From contig CAYMGE010000014.1 of assembly GCA_964389925.1 (NCBI GenBank), forward strand, positions 18,143 to 82,142: a stretch of DNA of 64,000 bases. The letters are read 5' to 3'. The DNA is from CALECP01 sp964389925 (GTDB lineage Bacteria > Chloroflexota > Anaerolineae > Promineifilales > Promineifilaceae). The translations under genes and the position numbers were made by a program. Under the pieces are notes generated by a model, which searched no databases, was not told the origin of the DNA, and saw only the letters and a program-made list of their open reading frames with translations. Positions 51,193 through 59,569 of the stretch are shown piece after piece. Position 1 is the first letter of the stretch. Every line of letters begins with the position of its first letter.

Positions 51193-52923
51193 ATGCTTAA
51201 TTTTTCAAATATCACGTCCCTTTGGGGATCGCTCATCATTGAAGCGTGTGTTCGCAGTGGCATCGACTATTTTTGCATTTCGCCCGGCTCGCGCTCGACT
51301 CCATTAACCGTCGCGGCCGCACGCAACCCAAAAGCACGCACGATTATTTGCTATGACGAGCGCGGCGCAGCATTTCATGCGTTGGGGTATGGGCGAGCGG
51401 CGGGAAAGCCAGCCGCTCTGATCTGTACATCAGGCACAGCAGTTGCTAACTACTTTCCGGCTGTGATTGAGGCAGATGTCGATCAGGTGCCAATGCTAAT
51501 TTTGGGAACAGATCGGCCGCCTGAACTGCGCGACACGATGGCAAATCAGACGATTGTGCAGGCGGGGATTTTCGGCCGCTACGTCCGCTACTTCTTCGAC
51601 CTCCCCACCCCAACGACCGTCATTCCACCTCAAACCGTCCTCACGACCATCGACCAAGCTATCTATCGGACAACCGAGACAGCCGGCCCTGTTCACGTCA
51701 ACTGCATGTTCCGCAAACCGCTCGAACCGGCTCAAGCGGATGATCCCACTCTCAAACAGTTTTTTGCTGAACATTTGCCAAGCTTTGCAGCTTCACAGAG
51801 GCCACACACACGCTATGTGATGAGCGGGAAGTCGGCCGATGTGGCACCATTCCTAGAGGCAATCCGTCAAACCAAGCGAGGATTGATCTCTGTTGGACAG
51901 CTAAAAAGTGAGGCTGAACGTCAAGCTGTCTTGACGTTGATCGATGCACTAGGCTGGCCGACATTTCCCGACATCACGAGCGGCTTGCGCTTAGGCGTGA
52001 CGCGAGACAGTATCATTCCATACTTTGATTTGGCACTTTTGTGCAATGAGCTGCCAGTTCCACCAGACACTATTTTGCACATTGGCAGTCAGATGGTAAG
52101 CAAACGCTTTTTGGAGTATACGGAAAAAGTCAGGCCAAAGCGTCACATTCTGCTTAAGGATGCTCCGTTTCGACATGATCCCGCACATACTGTGGCACTG
52201 CGATTTGATGTGAGCATTGTTGGGTTTTTGCAGGAGGTGATGTCATCACTCCCACAAACTAGCGGGAGCACACAGGCTTGGAAAGCTGTGAACGATGAAG
52301 TTGCGGCTATTGTTCACGCTTCAAAAAAGCAGTTAGGGGAGATGGAGGTGGCACAGATTATCTCGGCCGAAATTCCCACTACATCCGCCCTCTTTATCGG
52401 CAACTCAATGCCTATTCGTGATATGGATATGTTTTCGGCCGCAGATGGGGCGCGCGTTCCCGTTGCAGCAAATCGAGGAGCGAGCGGGATCGATGGCAAT
52501 CTAGCGACGGCAGCCGGCTTTGCCGTGGGGTTAGGACGACCCGTGACGCTTCTGCTAGGCGATCTCACACTACTGCACGATCTAAACTCGCTCTCACTCT
52601 TGCGCTACATCTCCCAGCCACTCACCATCATCGTCATCAACAACGGCGGCGGTGGCATCTTTCATATGCTGCCTATTCGCCACCATGCAGATGTTTTTGA
52701 GCAAAACTTTGGCACACCGCATCCCTTTGATTTTGCTCATGCCGCTGCCATGTTTGGCATCGACTACGAAACGCCTACAAACTTAACGGCGTTCCGCGCC
52801 GTCTATCGCGCCGCGCAGGCTAAACAAACCCATACGCTCATCGAAGTAAAAACAGATCGCATTGAGAATCATGCCGCGCATAAAGCGGTTTATGCCGCTA
52901 TCCGCGAACAATCACCCTCTTAG
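51193..52923 (+). CDS. menD: SEPHCHC synthase (menaquinone biosynthesis)
   Basis: Thiamine-diphosphate enzyme that adds the succinic semialdehyde unit from 2-oxoglutarate to isochorismate. 576 residues with the MenD opening CVRSGIDYFCISPGSRSTPLT, DERGAAFHALGYGRA, TSGTAVANYFPAVIEA, GTDRPPELRDTMANQTI and the ThDP motif GDLTLLHDLNSL ending in NNGGGGIFHMLP. A CATAAC box ends 7 bases before the ATG and there is no Shine-Dalgarno, so the mRNA may be leaderless. Its stop interlocks with the stop of the convergent argH. menA is 42 kb away in the window. Confidence 0.95.
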   Translation: MLNFSNITSLWGSLIIEACVRSGIDYFCISPGSRSTPLTVAAARNPKARTIICYDERGAAFHALGYGRAAGKPAALICTSGTAVANYFPAVIEADVDQVPMLILGTDRPPELRDTMANQTIVQAGIFGRYVRYFFDLPTPTTVIPPQTVLTTIDQAIYRTTETAGPVHVNCMFRKPLEPAQADDPTLKQFFAEHLPSFAASQRPHTRYVMSGKSADVAPFLEAIRQTKRGLISVGQLKSEAERQAVLTLIDALGWPTFPDITSGLRLGVTRDSIIPYFDLALLCNELPVPPDTILHIGSQMVSKRFLEYTEKVRPKRHILLKDAPFRHDPAHTVALRFDVSIVGFLQEVMSSLPQTSGSTQAWKAVNDEVAAIVHASKKQLGEMEVAQIISAEIPTTSALFIGNSMPIRDMDMFSAADGARVPVAANRGASGIDGNLATAAGFAVGLGRPVTLLLGDLTLLHDLNSLSLLRYISQPLTIIVINNGGGGIFHMLPIRHHADVFEQNFGTPHPFDFAHAAAMFGIDYETPTNLTAFRAVYRAAQAKQTHTLIEVKTDRIENHAAHKAVYAAIREQSPS

Positions 52924-54287
52924 CTTATAAGCTGTCGGGCGACTTCAATTTGCTTGAGAACCGCCGCTGGAGCCGTGCCGCCAACGACATTTCGGGCAGC
53001 AAGTGAGCCGGCAATGCTGAAGGCTGTCGTGACATCCGTGCTGAAAAGATCGCTGATTTGTTGTAAATCAGCAAGGGAAAGCTCGGTAATCTCGATGTTG
53101 CGGTCTTCGGCCGCCTGCACAACCGCTCCCACAACATGATGCGCCTCACGAAATGGCAATCCCTTTTTCACCAAGTAATCTGCCAAGTCGGTCGCTAACA
53201 AGCCCGCTTCTAGCTGGGCAGCCATCTTGTCTGCATTGATTTGCAACGTCTCGATGACGGCCGCCATCACGGGCAGCACAATCGCCAAGGTGTCAACTGC
53301 ATTAAAAACCCCCTCCTTGTCCTCTTGCAAATCCTTGTCATAGGTCGAGGGTAACCCTTTGAGCGTCACCATCAAGCCAACAAGCAAGCCGATTAAGCGA
53401 CCCGATTTGCCACGTGTTAGTTCGAGCGTGTCGGGATTTTTCTTTTGTGGCATCAGGCTTGACCCTGTGCTGTAGGCATCATCGACGCGCACAAAGCCAA
53501 ACTCCTGCGATGAAAAGAGAATCAGTTGCTCAGATAAGCGGCTGAGATGCACGCCCAGCATCGCGCAGGCATAAAGCGCATCGGCAACAAAGTCACGATT
53601 GCTGACGGCATCAAGGCTGTTTTGCGAGATGCTTGAGAAGTCGAGTTCGGCCGCCAAAAACTCACGGTCAATCGGAAAGGCTGTGCCGGCGAGGGCGGCC
53701 GAACCAAGCGGCAACTCATCCGCGCTGTCATACGCCGCTTGCAACCGACTCCTATCTCGCTCGAGCGGCCAAAAGTGGGACATGATCCAATGCCCCCATG
53801 TGACGGGTTGCGCGTGCTGCATGTGAGTGTAGCCGGGCAGCGGCGTGTCATGATGGCGTTCCGCGCTGCCGATCAGCGCGGCCTGCACCGCCGCCACATC
53901 TGTGAGAATGTCGCTGACGGCGCGTTTTGCCCAGAGTCGAAAGTCTGTCGCAACCTGATCGTTGCGGCTGCGCCCTGTGTGCAGTTTGCCACCGACAGAG
54001 CCGACAAGTTCTGTCAGGCGGCGTTCGTTTGCCGTGTGAATATCCTCATCACCGGTCGCAATTGCAAAGTTGCCAGCCTGCCACTCTTCGGCAACTTGTC
54101 GTAAGCCTGCAATGATTGTTTCAGCTTCATCCTGTGTCAACACTTCTGCATGGGCAAGTCCTTTTGCCCATGCGATGCTGCCGTCAATGTCTTCGCGCCA
54201 CATGCGTTGGTCAAAGCTGATGCTGTCGTTAAATTGTCGTAGTAGTTGATCGGCCGATTTCGCAAAGCGTCCACCCCATAATTGCAT
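52920..54287 (-). CDS. argH: Argininosuccinate lyase
   Basis: Splits argininosuccinate into arginine and fumarate. 455 residues, full length. It has the superfamily signature GSSLMPQKKNPD, the opening LWGGRFAKSADQLLRQFNDSI, DIHTANERRLTELVGSVGGKLHTGRSRNDQVATD-type motifs (ERRLTELVG, HTGRSRNDQ), and PGYTHMQHAQPV with the catalytic base His. No other arg gene is near. It ends tail to tail with menD, the two stop codons overlapping in TTAG. The leader region to the left of the Rieske gene carries a palindromic element. Confidence 0.96.
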   Translation of the reverse strand: MQLWGGRFAKSADQLLRQFNDSISFDQRMWREDIDGSIAWAKGLAHAEVLTQDEAETIIAGLRQVAEEWQAGNFAIATGDEDIHTANERRLTELVGSVGGKLHTGRSRNDQVATDFRLWAKRAVSDILTDVAAVQAALIGSAERHHDTPLPGYTHMQHAQPVTWGHWIMSHFWPLERDRSRLQAAYDSADELPLGSAALAGTAFPIDREFLAAELDFSSISQNSLDAVSNRDFVADALYACAMLGVHLSRLSEQLILFSSQEFGFVRVDDAYSTGSSLMPQKKNPDTLELTRGKSGRLIGLLVGLMVTLKGLPSTYDKDLQEDKEGVFNAVDTLAIVLPVMAAVIETLQINADKMAAQLEAGLLATDLADYLVKKGLPFREAHHVVGAVVQAAEDRNIEITELSLADLQQISDLFSTDVTTAFSIAGSLAARNVVGGTAPAAVLKQIEVARQLIS

Positions 54288-54311
54288 AATTTTTCCTTAT
54301 CATTTGTTGTT

Positions 54312-54418
54312 TCACATTACGCAAATTTGATGTAGCGGCTAGGCAAATGGGGGTGAGATAAACGGCGTTTAAGCTATCTGCCGTTTACCTAACCCCTACG
54401 ACTCTATGCGTAACGTGA
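54312..54418. repeat. Palindromic element related to the 39.6-kb MITE-like unit
   Basis: Core arms GTAGCGGCTAGGCAAA (54332-54347) and TTTACCTAACCCCTAC (54384-54399). Outer arms TCACATTACGCA (54312-54323) and TGCGTAACGTGA (54407-54418) pair with one mismatch. It lies in the divergent region between argH and the Rieske gene. Confidence 0.65.
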
Positions 54419-54492
54419 GTTATTGTTTCGGGGATTATCGCTGGAAATCGGCCGAAACTCAAAAATTTTTACGGCGACTCTACAGGACTGGT

Positions 54493-54524
54493 CAAAAGGA
54501 CAGGGGAAATCCTGTCCCTTTTGT
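54493..54524. repeat. Hairpin upstream of the Rieske-gene promoter
   Basis: CAAAAGGACAGG and CCTGTCCCTTTTG pair with a one-base bulge. It looks like a terminator but no rightward gene precedes it; it may insulate the promoter that follows. Confidence 0.5.
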
Positions 54525-54527
54525 TTG

Positions 54528-54556
54528 TTGGCATACTATCACTGCCTCGTTATGCT
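54528..54556 (+). promoter_or_regulatory. Probable sigma-70 promoter of the Rieske gene
   Basis: TTGGCA (54528-54533), 17-base spacer, TATGCT (54551-54556), 52 bases before the ATG at 54608, which has its own AAGGAG site. Confidence 0.55.
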
Positions 54557-54607
54557 TGTAGTATGACAAAGTAAAGAACCCACTCCCATACCAAAGGAGA
54601 AAATCTT

Positions 54608-56329
54608 ATGAACGACGCTTATCTTTTAGCAACCTCCATGACCAAATTACGCGAGAGCGGCTGCGTCACGGCACAAGTCGGCGGTCACGTGATCGCGCTC
54701 TTCAAGTATGGCGAACAGGTTTACGCCATCGACAATCGCTGTCCACATATGGGCTTTCCCCTCGACACGGGGACAGTCAAGGATGGCATCCTGACCTGCC
54801 ACTGGCATCACGCTCGCTTTGATTTGACGAGTGGCGGCACATTTGATCTGTGGGCAGATGATGTGCGAGCGTTTCCCGTCGAGGTGCGCGAGGATGAGGT
54901 GTGGGTTGACGTGACACCGCCTGACAACTCGCACGAACATCATCTGCGCCGCCTTGATATTGGACTGGAGCGTGATATTCCGTTGGTAATTGGCAAAGCT
55001 GTGTTGGCACTGTTAGCGGGTGGCGGTCAGCCAATTGTGCCGTTTAGGGCTGGGCTGGCGTATGGCACGCGCTATCGACAACAGGGGTGGGGGCAGGGAT
55101 TGACAATTTTGACCTGTATGAACAACCTGTTGCCAACGCTGGATGTGTCAGATCGGCCGCGTGCGCTCTACCAAGGATTGGCAGCCGTCACACGAAACTC
55201 AAATAATCCAACGGCGCGGTTTACTGTCGATCCGTTGCCCAACAAAAGCGTGGATGTGGCGACGTTGAAGCGTTGGTTCCGCCGCTTTGTGCTGGTGCGC
55301 GATGCGACAGGCGCGGAACGCTGTATTGTGTCGGCGATTCGGGCGGGTGCATCGCCTGTAGAGATAGCGGATATGCTGTTCTCGGCCGTCACCGATTACC
55401 GCTATCTGAATGTGGGGCATTCGGCCGATTTCACCAACAAAGCATTTGAGGCACTGGACGTTGTAGGCTGGGAAATGGCTGAACAAATCCTCACCAGCCT
55501 TGTCCGCGACTATGCAATGGGGCAGCGCATGGAGGAGACCAATTCGTGGCGGTCACCAGTCGATTTGGTCGAACTGCTCAAAGCGGCATTTGCAGAATTG
55601 CCTGACGCGCTCAATTCGGGGAAGGAGAAGTCGCAATCGCCAGATCGCAAGGCGTTGGTTGCAACATTGCTCAACGATGATCCACAGGAAACGATTACGA
55701 CGCTGTTGAGTGCGCTAAAAAGTGGGGTCACGCCTATCGATTTGGCACAGACCGTCACTTATGCGGCCGCATTACGAATTGCGCGGTTCCATACGAGTAA
55801 CGAGTTTCCAGATTGGGACACCGCGCTGCATACGTTTACTTTTGCCAATGCGATTGAGCAGGGATTGCGACGGTGTAATTCGGCCGATCTCGTGCGCGGC
55901 ATCTTTGACGCGGCGATGAGCATTTATCTCGACCGTTTTCTCAACATCCCCGCAGCCAAAATGCCGCAACCAAATGGGCATGTTCCAGAACTAGCGAAAG
56001 AGTTAACCGCCCTACTTAACCAACAACAACAGGTCAATCGTGCCGGCAACATCGTCGCGCAACATCTCTATCACGATGGCGATGCAGATGAGCTACTCGC
56101 GCTACTCGCCAAACTGCTGCTGCGCGAAGATCGCAACTTCCACACGATTCAAGCGGTTGAGGCTGCCATTCAGCAGTTTAACGCCCAACGCGAGTCAGAA
56201 ACGGGCATCCACTTTCTCGTCGCGGCCGCACGCTATCTCGCCGCCCACACGCCAACTATGCGGGCGCAAGAGCAAACTTACGGCATCGCCTATCGGCTAC
56301 ATCGCGGGGATAACCTGTTTGAAGGTTAG
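54608..56329 (+). CDS. Rieske [2Fe-2S] domain fused to a long helical domain of unknown function
   Basis: A 573-residue protein. Residues 12-105 are a Rieske ferredoxin-type domain with cluster ligands Cys45/His47 in CPHMGFPLD and Cys64/His67 in CHWHHARFDL. The other 460 residues are mostly helical, with motifs such as VSAIRAGASPVEIADMLF, HSADFTNKAFEALD and AARYLAAHTPTMR, and two similar halves. Scattered His (VGHS, RFHTSNEF, VAQHLYHDGD) could bind metal. I recall the fusion in other bacteria but no known function. No TM or signal. AAGGAG precedes the ATG. Likely a cytoplasmic redox protein. Confidence 0.8.
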   Translation: MNDAYLLATSMTKLRESGCVTAQVGGHVIALFKYGEQVYAIDNRCPHMGFPLDTGTVKDGILTCHWHHARFDLTSGGTFDLWADDVRAFPVEVREDEVWVDVTPPDNSHEHHLRRLDIGLERDIPLVIGKAVLALLAGGGQPIVPFRAGLAYGTRYRQQGWGQGLTILTCMNNLLPTLDVSDRPRALYQGLAAVTRNSNNPTARFTVDPLPNKSVDVATLKRWFRRFVLVRDATGAERCIVSAIRAGASPVEIADMLFSAVTDYRYLNVGHSADFTNKAFEALDVVGWEMAEQILTSLVRDYAMGQRMEETNSWRSPVDLVELLKAAFAELPDALNSGKEKSQSPDRKALVATLLNDDPQETITTLLSALKSGVTPIDLAQTVTYAAALRIARFHTSNEFPDWDTALHTFTFANAIEQGLRRCNSADLVRGIFDAAMSIYLDRFLNIPAAKMPQPNGHVPELAKELTALLNQQQQVNRAGNIVAQHLYHDGDADELLALLAKLLLREDRNFHTIQAVEAAIQQFNAQRESETGIHFLVAAARYLAAHTPTMRAQEQTYGIAYRLHRGDNLFEG

Positions 56330-56405
56330 ATTTTGTGCTTTTCTTTCCGTCGAAAAAACCTATAATCGCCCCAACATAAATCGTCGTACTTTAAGGAGAT
56401 TATAG

Positions 56406-57446
56406 ATGGACTATCGCTTAATCAAAGGCACATTTCACGTTGTCGGCTACTCGCCCGATGGCGATTCGCTGAAGTTTCGCGCTGCTAATCCGAAGAACTG
56501 GGCAAAGCTCGAAACCGATCATCGTGAGCAATTGGACAAACAGATTTCGGCCGATGAAGGGCTTGTGCAGTTGCGTCTGCAAGGGGTCGATGCACTTGAA
56601 ACGCATTATTCGCCTATGACCCCCAAAACACCGCCAGAGTTGCGGCAAAAGGAGTCTGATAAATTCCCTAAACCAGATTCTGGCGCACATAAGCAACCAA
56701 AATTGTATGCAGAATTGGCAACCACAGGCATTTTGAACTATTTAGGTGTCGAGCGCGTCGAGTGGAAAAGCTGGGGGCCACATACTTGGATATCAAAAGC
56801 GTATGTGACACAAGGGCGTAAAGAGGTGTGTTATGCTGAAAAGCGTGAGGATGGATTTGAAGGGTATATCGTAACGCGAGACGCAGAGAAGAATGGTCGG
56901 CCGATAGCATGGGTCTTTGCCGGCAAGACACGCACCCGCGACGGGTCAGCTCTCTCAACATCAGACTTAGCGCGGCGCGTTCAGCGCAGTGCGAACTACC
57001 ATTTGCTAGAACAGGGATTAGTGTACCCTTATTTTTTCATGACCTTGCCAGCAAAAGTGCGCGATAAGCTGATGGATGCGACCGAAGCAGCCGTCAAAAA
57101 GAAGCTGAATTTGTGGAGTGTCGATCAATCGGCCGAAGGTGTCTCGATCACATCGATCCGCAAGCTAAACGAGGATATTGTTCTTTTTCCTTACCTATTC
57201 CGCAAGCTCCTGAAATCATGGCATCAGCGTAACATGCAAGAGTATTGGGAGGCGTTAAACGGCAGTTCAAAAAATTATGAGCGCAACGACGGTCGTATCT
57301 ATCCCAAAGGGCTATTCGACACAGGGAACCCCTATATCTTTCTCATCAGTGATCGGGATTTTGTCAAGCTGAGTGAAGTTGTCGAAATCAAGGGCAGCAA
57401 GCTGACGATGAAACGCCCACCGCACGATATTGTCTTTTTGGGCTAA
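56406..57446 (+). CDS. Staphylococcal-nuclease-like protein (SNase fold, diverged)
   Basis: A 346-residue protein whose first half keeps the spaced SNase motifs: SPDGDSLKF (Asp18, Asp20; DGDT in nuclease), VQLRLQGVDALETH (Arg57, Asp62, Glu65, matching Arg35, Asp40 and Glu43) and GRPIAWVFAG (Arg165, matching Arg87). Active-site residues are therefore present, though long inserts separate them and the last 150 residues are extra. No signal peptide, so it is probably intracellular, unlike the secreted nuclease. AAGGAG precedes the ATG and a TATAAT lies at 56361. Nuclease activity is inference. Confidence 0.7.
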   Translation: MDYRLIKGTFHVVGYSPDGDSLKFRAANPKNWAKLETDHREQLDKQISADEGLVQLRLQGVDALETHYSPMTPKTPPELRQKESDKFPKPDSGAHKQPKLYAELATTGILNYLGVERVEWKSWGPHTWISKAYVTQGRKEVCYAEKREDGFEGYIVTRDAEKNGRPIAWVFAGKTRTRDGSALSTSDLARRVQRSANYHLLEQGLVYPYFFMTLPAKVRDKLMDATEAAVKKKLNLWSVDQSAEGVSITSIRKLNEDIVLFPYLFRKLLKSWHQRNMQEYWEALNGSSKNYERNDGRIYPKGLFDTGNPYIFLISDRDFVKLSEVVEIKGSKLTMKRPPHDIVFLG

Positions 57447-57492
57447 AATGATTGCTTGAGGCGTGCCGGATGTACACAATGATGGGCGTATG

Positions 57493-57501
57493 TGCTACAT
57501 T
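57493..57501 (+). promoter_or_regulatory. Extended -10 box before the VOC gene
   Basis: TGCTACATT (extended -10) ends 6 bases before the ATG at 57508, with no Shine-Dalgarno. Suggests a leaderless transcript. Confidence 0.45.
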
Positions 57502-57507
57502 TAGGCA

Positions 57508-58131
57508 ATGCGAAAATTACAAACTCAAGGTGTCCACCACATCACGTTTGTCGGTGCAGATCGGCAAACGTCTATTGATTTTTGGGAAGGCGTTCTCGGA
57601 ATGCCGTTTATTTTTGAGCAGCCCAACCTCGATGTGCCGGCCGAAAATCATCTCTACTTTGACCCCGGTGATGGGCGGCTGATAACTGTTTTCACCAACG
57701 AAAATCGCAAACCAAGCCCCCAACATAATCCTGAACTGATCGGTTGTCTGCAACACATTGCGTTCAATGTCTCGCGTGCGACCTACACGCAAGCAAAGAC
57801 TCGTCTCGATGAGCGCGGGATAAAAAATACAGGCGAGGTAGATCGTGGCTTTATGTACTCGATCTATTTCCGTGATCCGCTTGGTTTGCTCATTGAGTTG
57901 GCGTGCTACAAATTTTCCCCACCACCTAACGTCAGTCATGCAGAGGTGTTGATGTTGGCGCACAAGTTGCGGATGGAGCGCGATGATTATGCGATTGGCG
58001 ACGAGCATCTCGCGGATGCGCTGGAGATTTTAGTACGTCGCACCCAGCCATCGTTGTCGGAGGAGCGCGGTGTAAAAGACCCCTATAGCAGGGAAACAGC
58101 GGGCACTCAAGACCGCCACACAGATAGTTAA
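57508..58131 (+). CDS. VOC family protein (glyoxalase / ring-cleaving dioxygenase-like)
   Basis: A 207-residue protein with two beta-alpha modules of the vicinal-oxygen-chelate fold: GVHHITFVGADRQTSIDFWEG-type opening (HHITFVGAD, FWEGVLGMPF), LQHIAFNVSRATY and FRDPLGLLIELAC. The metal-ligand pattern His (in HHITF), His (in LQHIAF) and Glu (in IELAC) is present, as in extradiol dioxygenases and glyoxalases. The last 60 residues are helical and charged. Substrate unknown. It converges with the photolyase gene, with only ten bases between stops. Confidence 0.87.
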   Translation: MRKLQTQGVHHITFVGADRQTSIDFWEGVLGMPFIFEQPNLDVPAENHLYFDPGDGRLITVFTNENRKPSPQHNPELIGCLQHIAFNVSRATYTQAKTRLDERGIKNTGEVDRGFMYSIYFRDPLGLLIELACYKFSPPPNVSHAEVLMLAHKLRMERDDYAIGDEHLADALEILVRRTQPSLSEERGVKDPYSRETAGTQDRHTDS

Positions 58132-58141
58132 AAGTAGCAGG

Positions 58142-59533
58142 CTAACCCCAAGCCTGTTTCGTGTTTTGTACGAACCGTTCGACCTTTTCAATATAAGCCG
58201 GCATCTTGGCTTTGCGCTTTAAGCCGTTGTAAGACATATAGCGCACTTTGCCGAAAATCTCGCGCTCTTTCCATGGACGGTCGTGTAGACCAAAAATCCA
58301 AAGCGCATTGGAAAATGAGTTAGCATCGCGTCCATCGAGGAAGTATTTGTTGTTGAAATACAACAGCGTTTCGTGGGCATACTCAGGCGTGCTGCACCAT
58401 TCGAGAATTTTTTTGCCCCAATACATCCGCATGTAGTTGTGCATATAGCCTGTGTAGATCATTTCACGCATGGCAGCATTCCAGAAATCGTCGTGGGTCT
58501 CGGCCGATTCCATCTCTCCTCGCGTATATCGAACAGGTCGTTCGTCATCCCGATGCTCTGCCAATGTTTTCTTCGGCCAGTCGGGCAGCGCACTGTACTT
58601 GTCATAATCATCCTCGAAAAAGCAGAAATTCATCGGCAATTCGCGCCGCACAATCAACTCTTCGATGTATGACTTCTCATTCTCACCGCCAACGTTGCTG
58701 GCTTTTATCTGCAACGCGACGTGCAAGGGTGAGATGTGACCGTAGTGCAGATACATGCTCATGTAGCTCACGTTGTTTGTCTGTGGCTGATTGCGATGGT
58801 CATCATAGTCGTGGAAACGATTGGCAAGAAAGCGACGTAGCGTCGCCTTCGCCGCATTTTCTCCACCCTTAAATAGATGACTGACGGGACGGACGCTCTT
58901 ATCGACGTTCAAATTGTCAATAATGGCGGGTATATCGCTCAGGTCGATCCTTTCGATGTCGAGGTTGAGCGATGAATTTTCGATGGGGGTGGTGATTAGA
59001 TCGATCAGGAATTGGTCGAGGTGCTTGTGAATCCTCGGCCGAATCGTCCGCGCCGCATATTCACGCTTGTGCGACACCATTTCGACAGGCACAACCACAT
59101 CCGTCTCAACCTGTTCCACAAGGCAGTTCAATCCCGCTAACTGTCGATACCAACGCTTGTGATGACGCAAATAGTTACGGTCTACAATGACCATCGCGGC
59201 CGCCTGTGCGAGCTTTTCGGCAACGGCAAACGGTTCCCCCTTCTGCACGACAAACCTAATTTTGCGCCGCGCAAGATTGCCCTCAACATCTTGCAGCCCT
59301 TCAAGCAAAAATTGAAAGTGTCGCGCATTGGCTTCGGGATAATCTGCCCAGAGGCCAAAACAGACTAGCAGGGGCAATTCTAACGTATTTGCCTGTTGAA
59401 TGGCATATTCGAGCGCGTGGTTGTCCATTGAGCGGACGGCCGATTGCATCCAGTAGAGAACGTAATGACCTTCACGAGTAGGCATATCGTTCAATGTGCG
59501 AATGCGCTCTGGCTGGATTTGTTTTGTTGCCAT
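58142..59533 (-). CDS. phr: Class II CPD photolyase
   Basis: FAD enzyme that uses blue light to split cyclobutane pyrimidine dimers. 463 residues. The class II hallmarks are in the second half: MNFCFFEDDYDKYSALPDWP, ETHDDFWNAAMREM, GYMHNYMRMYWGKKILEW, YFNNKYFLDGRDANSFSNALW and GKVRYMSYNGLKRKA. The N-terminal half is the antenna-binding Rossmann domain (HYVLYWMQSAVRS). Complete at both ends. Together with the YcaQ-type glycosylase it forms the DNA-repair content of the window. Light-exposed habitat is a reasonable inference. Confidence 0.96.
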   Translation of the reverse strand: MATKQIQPERIRTLNDMPTREGHYVLYWMQSAVRSMDNHALEYAIQQANTLELPLLVCFGLWADYPEANARHFQFLLEGLQDVEGNLARRKIRFVVQKGEPFAVAEKLAQAAAMVIVDRNYLRHHKRWYRQLAGLNCLVEQVETDVVVPVEMVSHKREYAARTIRPRIHKHLDQFLIDLITTPIENSSLNLDIERIDLSDIPAIIDNLNVDKSVRPVSHLFKGGENAAKATLRRFLANRFHDYDDHRNQPQTNNVSYMSMYLHYGHISPLHVALQIKASNVGGENEKSYIEELIVRRELPMNFCFFEDDYDKYSALPDWPKKTLAEHRDDERPVRYTRGEMESAETHDDFWNAAMREMIYTGYMHNYMRMYWGKKILEWCSTPEYAHETLLYFNNKYFLDGRDANSFSNALWIFGLHDRPWKEREIFGKVRYMSYNGLKRKAKMPAYIEKVERFVQNTKQAWG

Positions 59534-59569
59534 GTTGGAGAATGATGAATGAAGTGTATTCGTGACAGT

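Noticed and set aside
54493..54524. Terminator of an upstream rightward gene
   Set aside because: No rightward gene ends upstream (menD ends at 52923 and argH runs leftward); listed as a hairpin instead.
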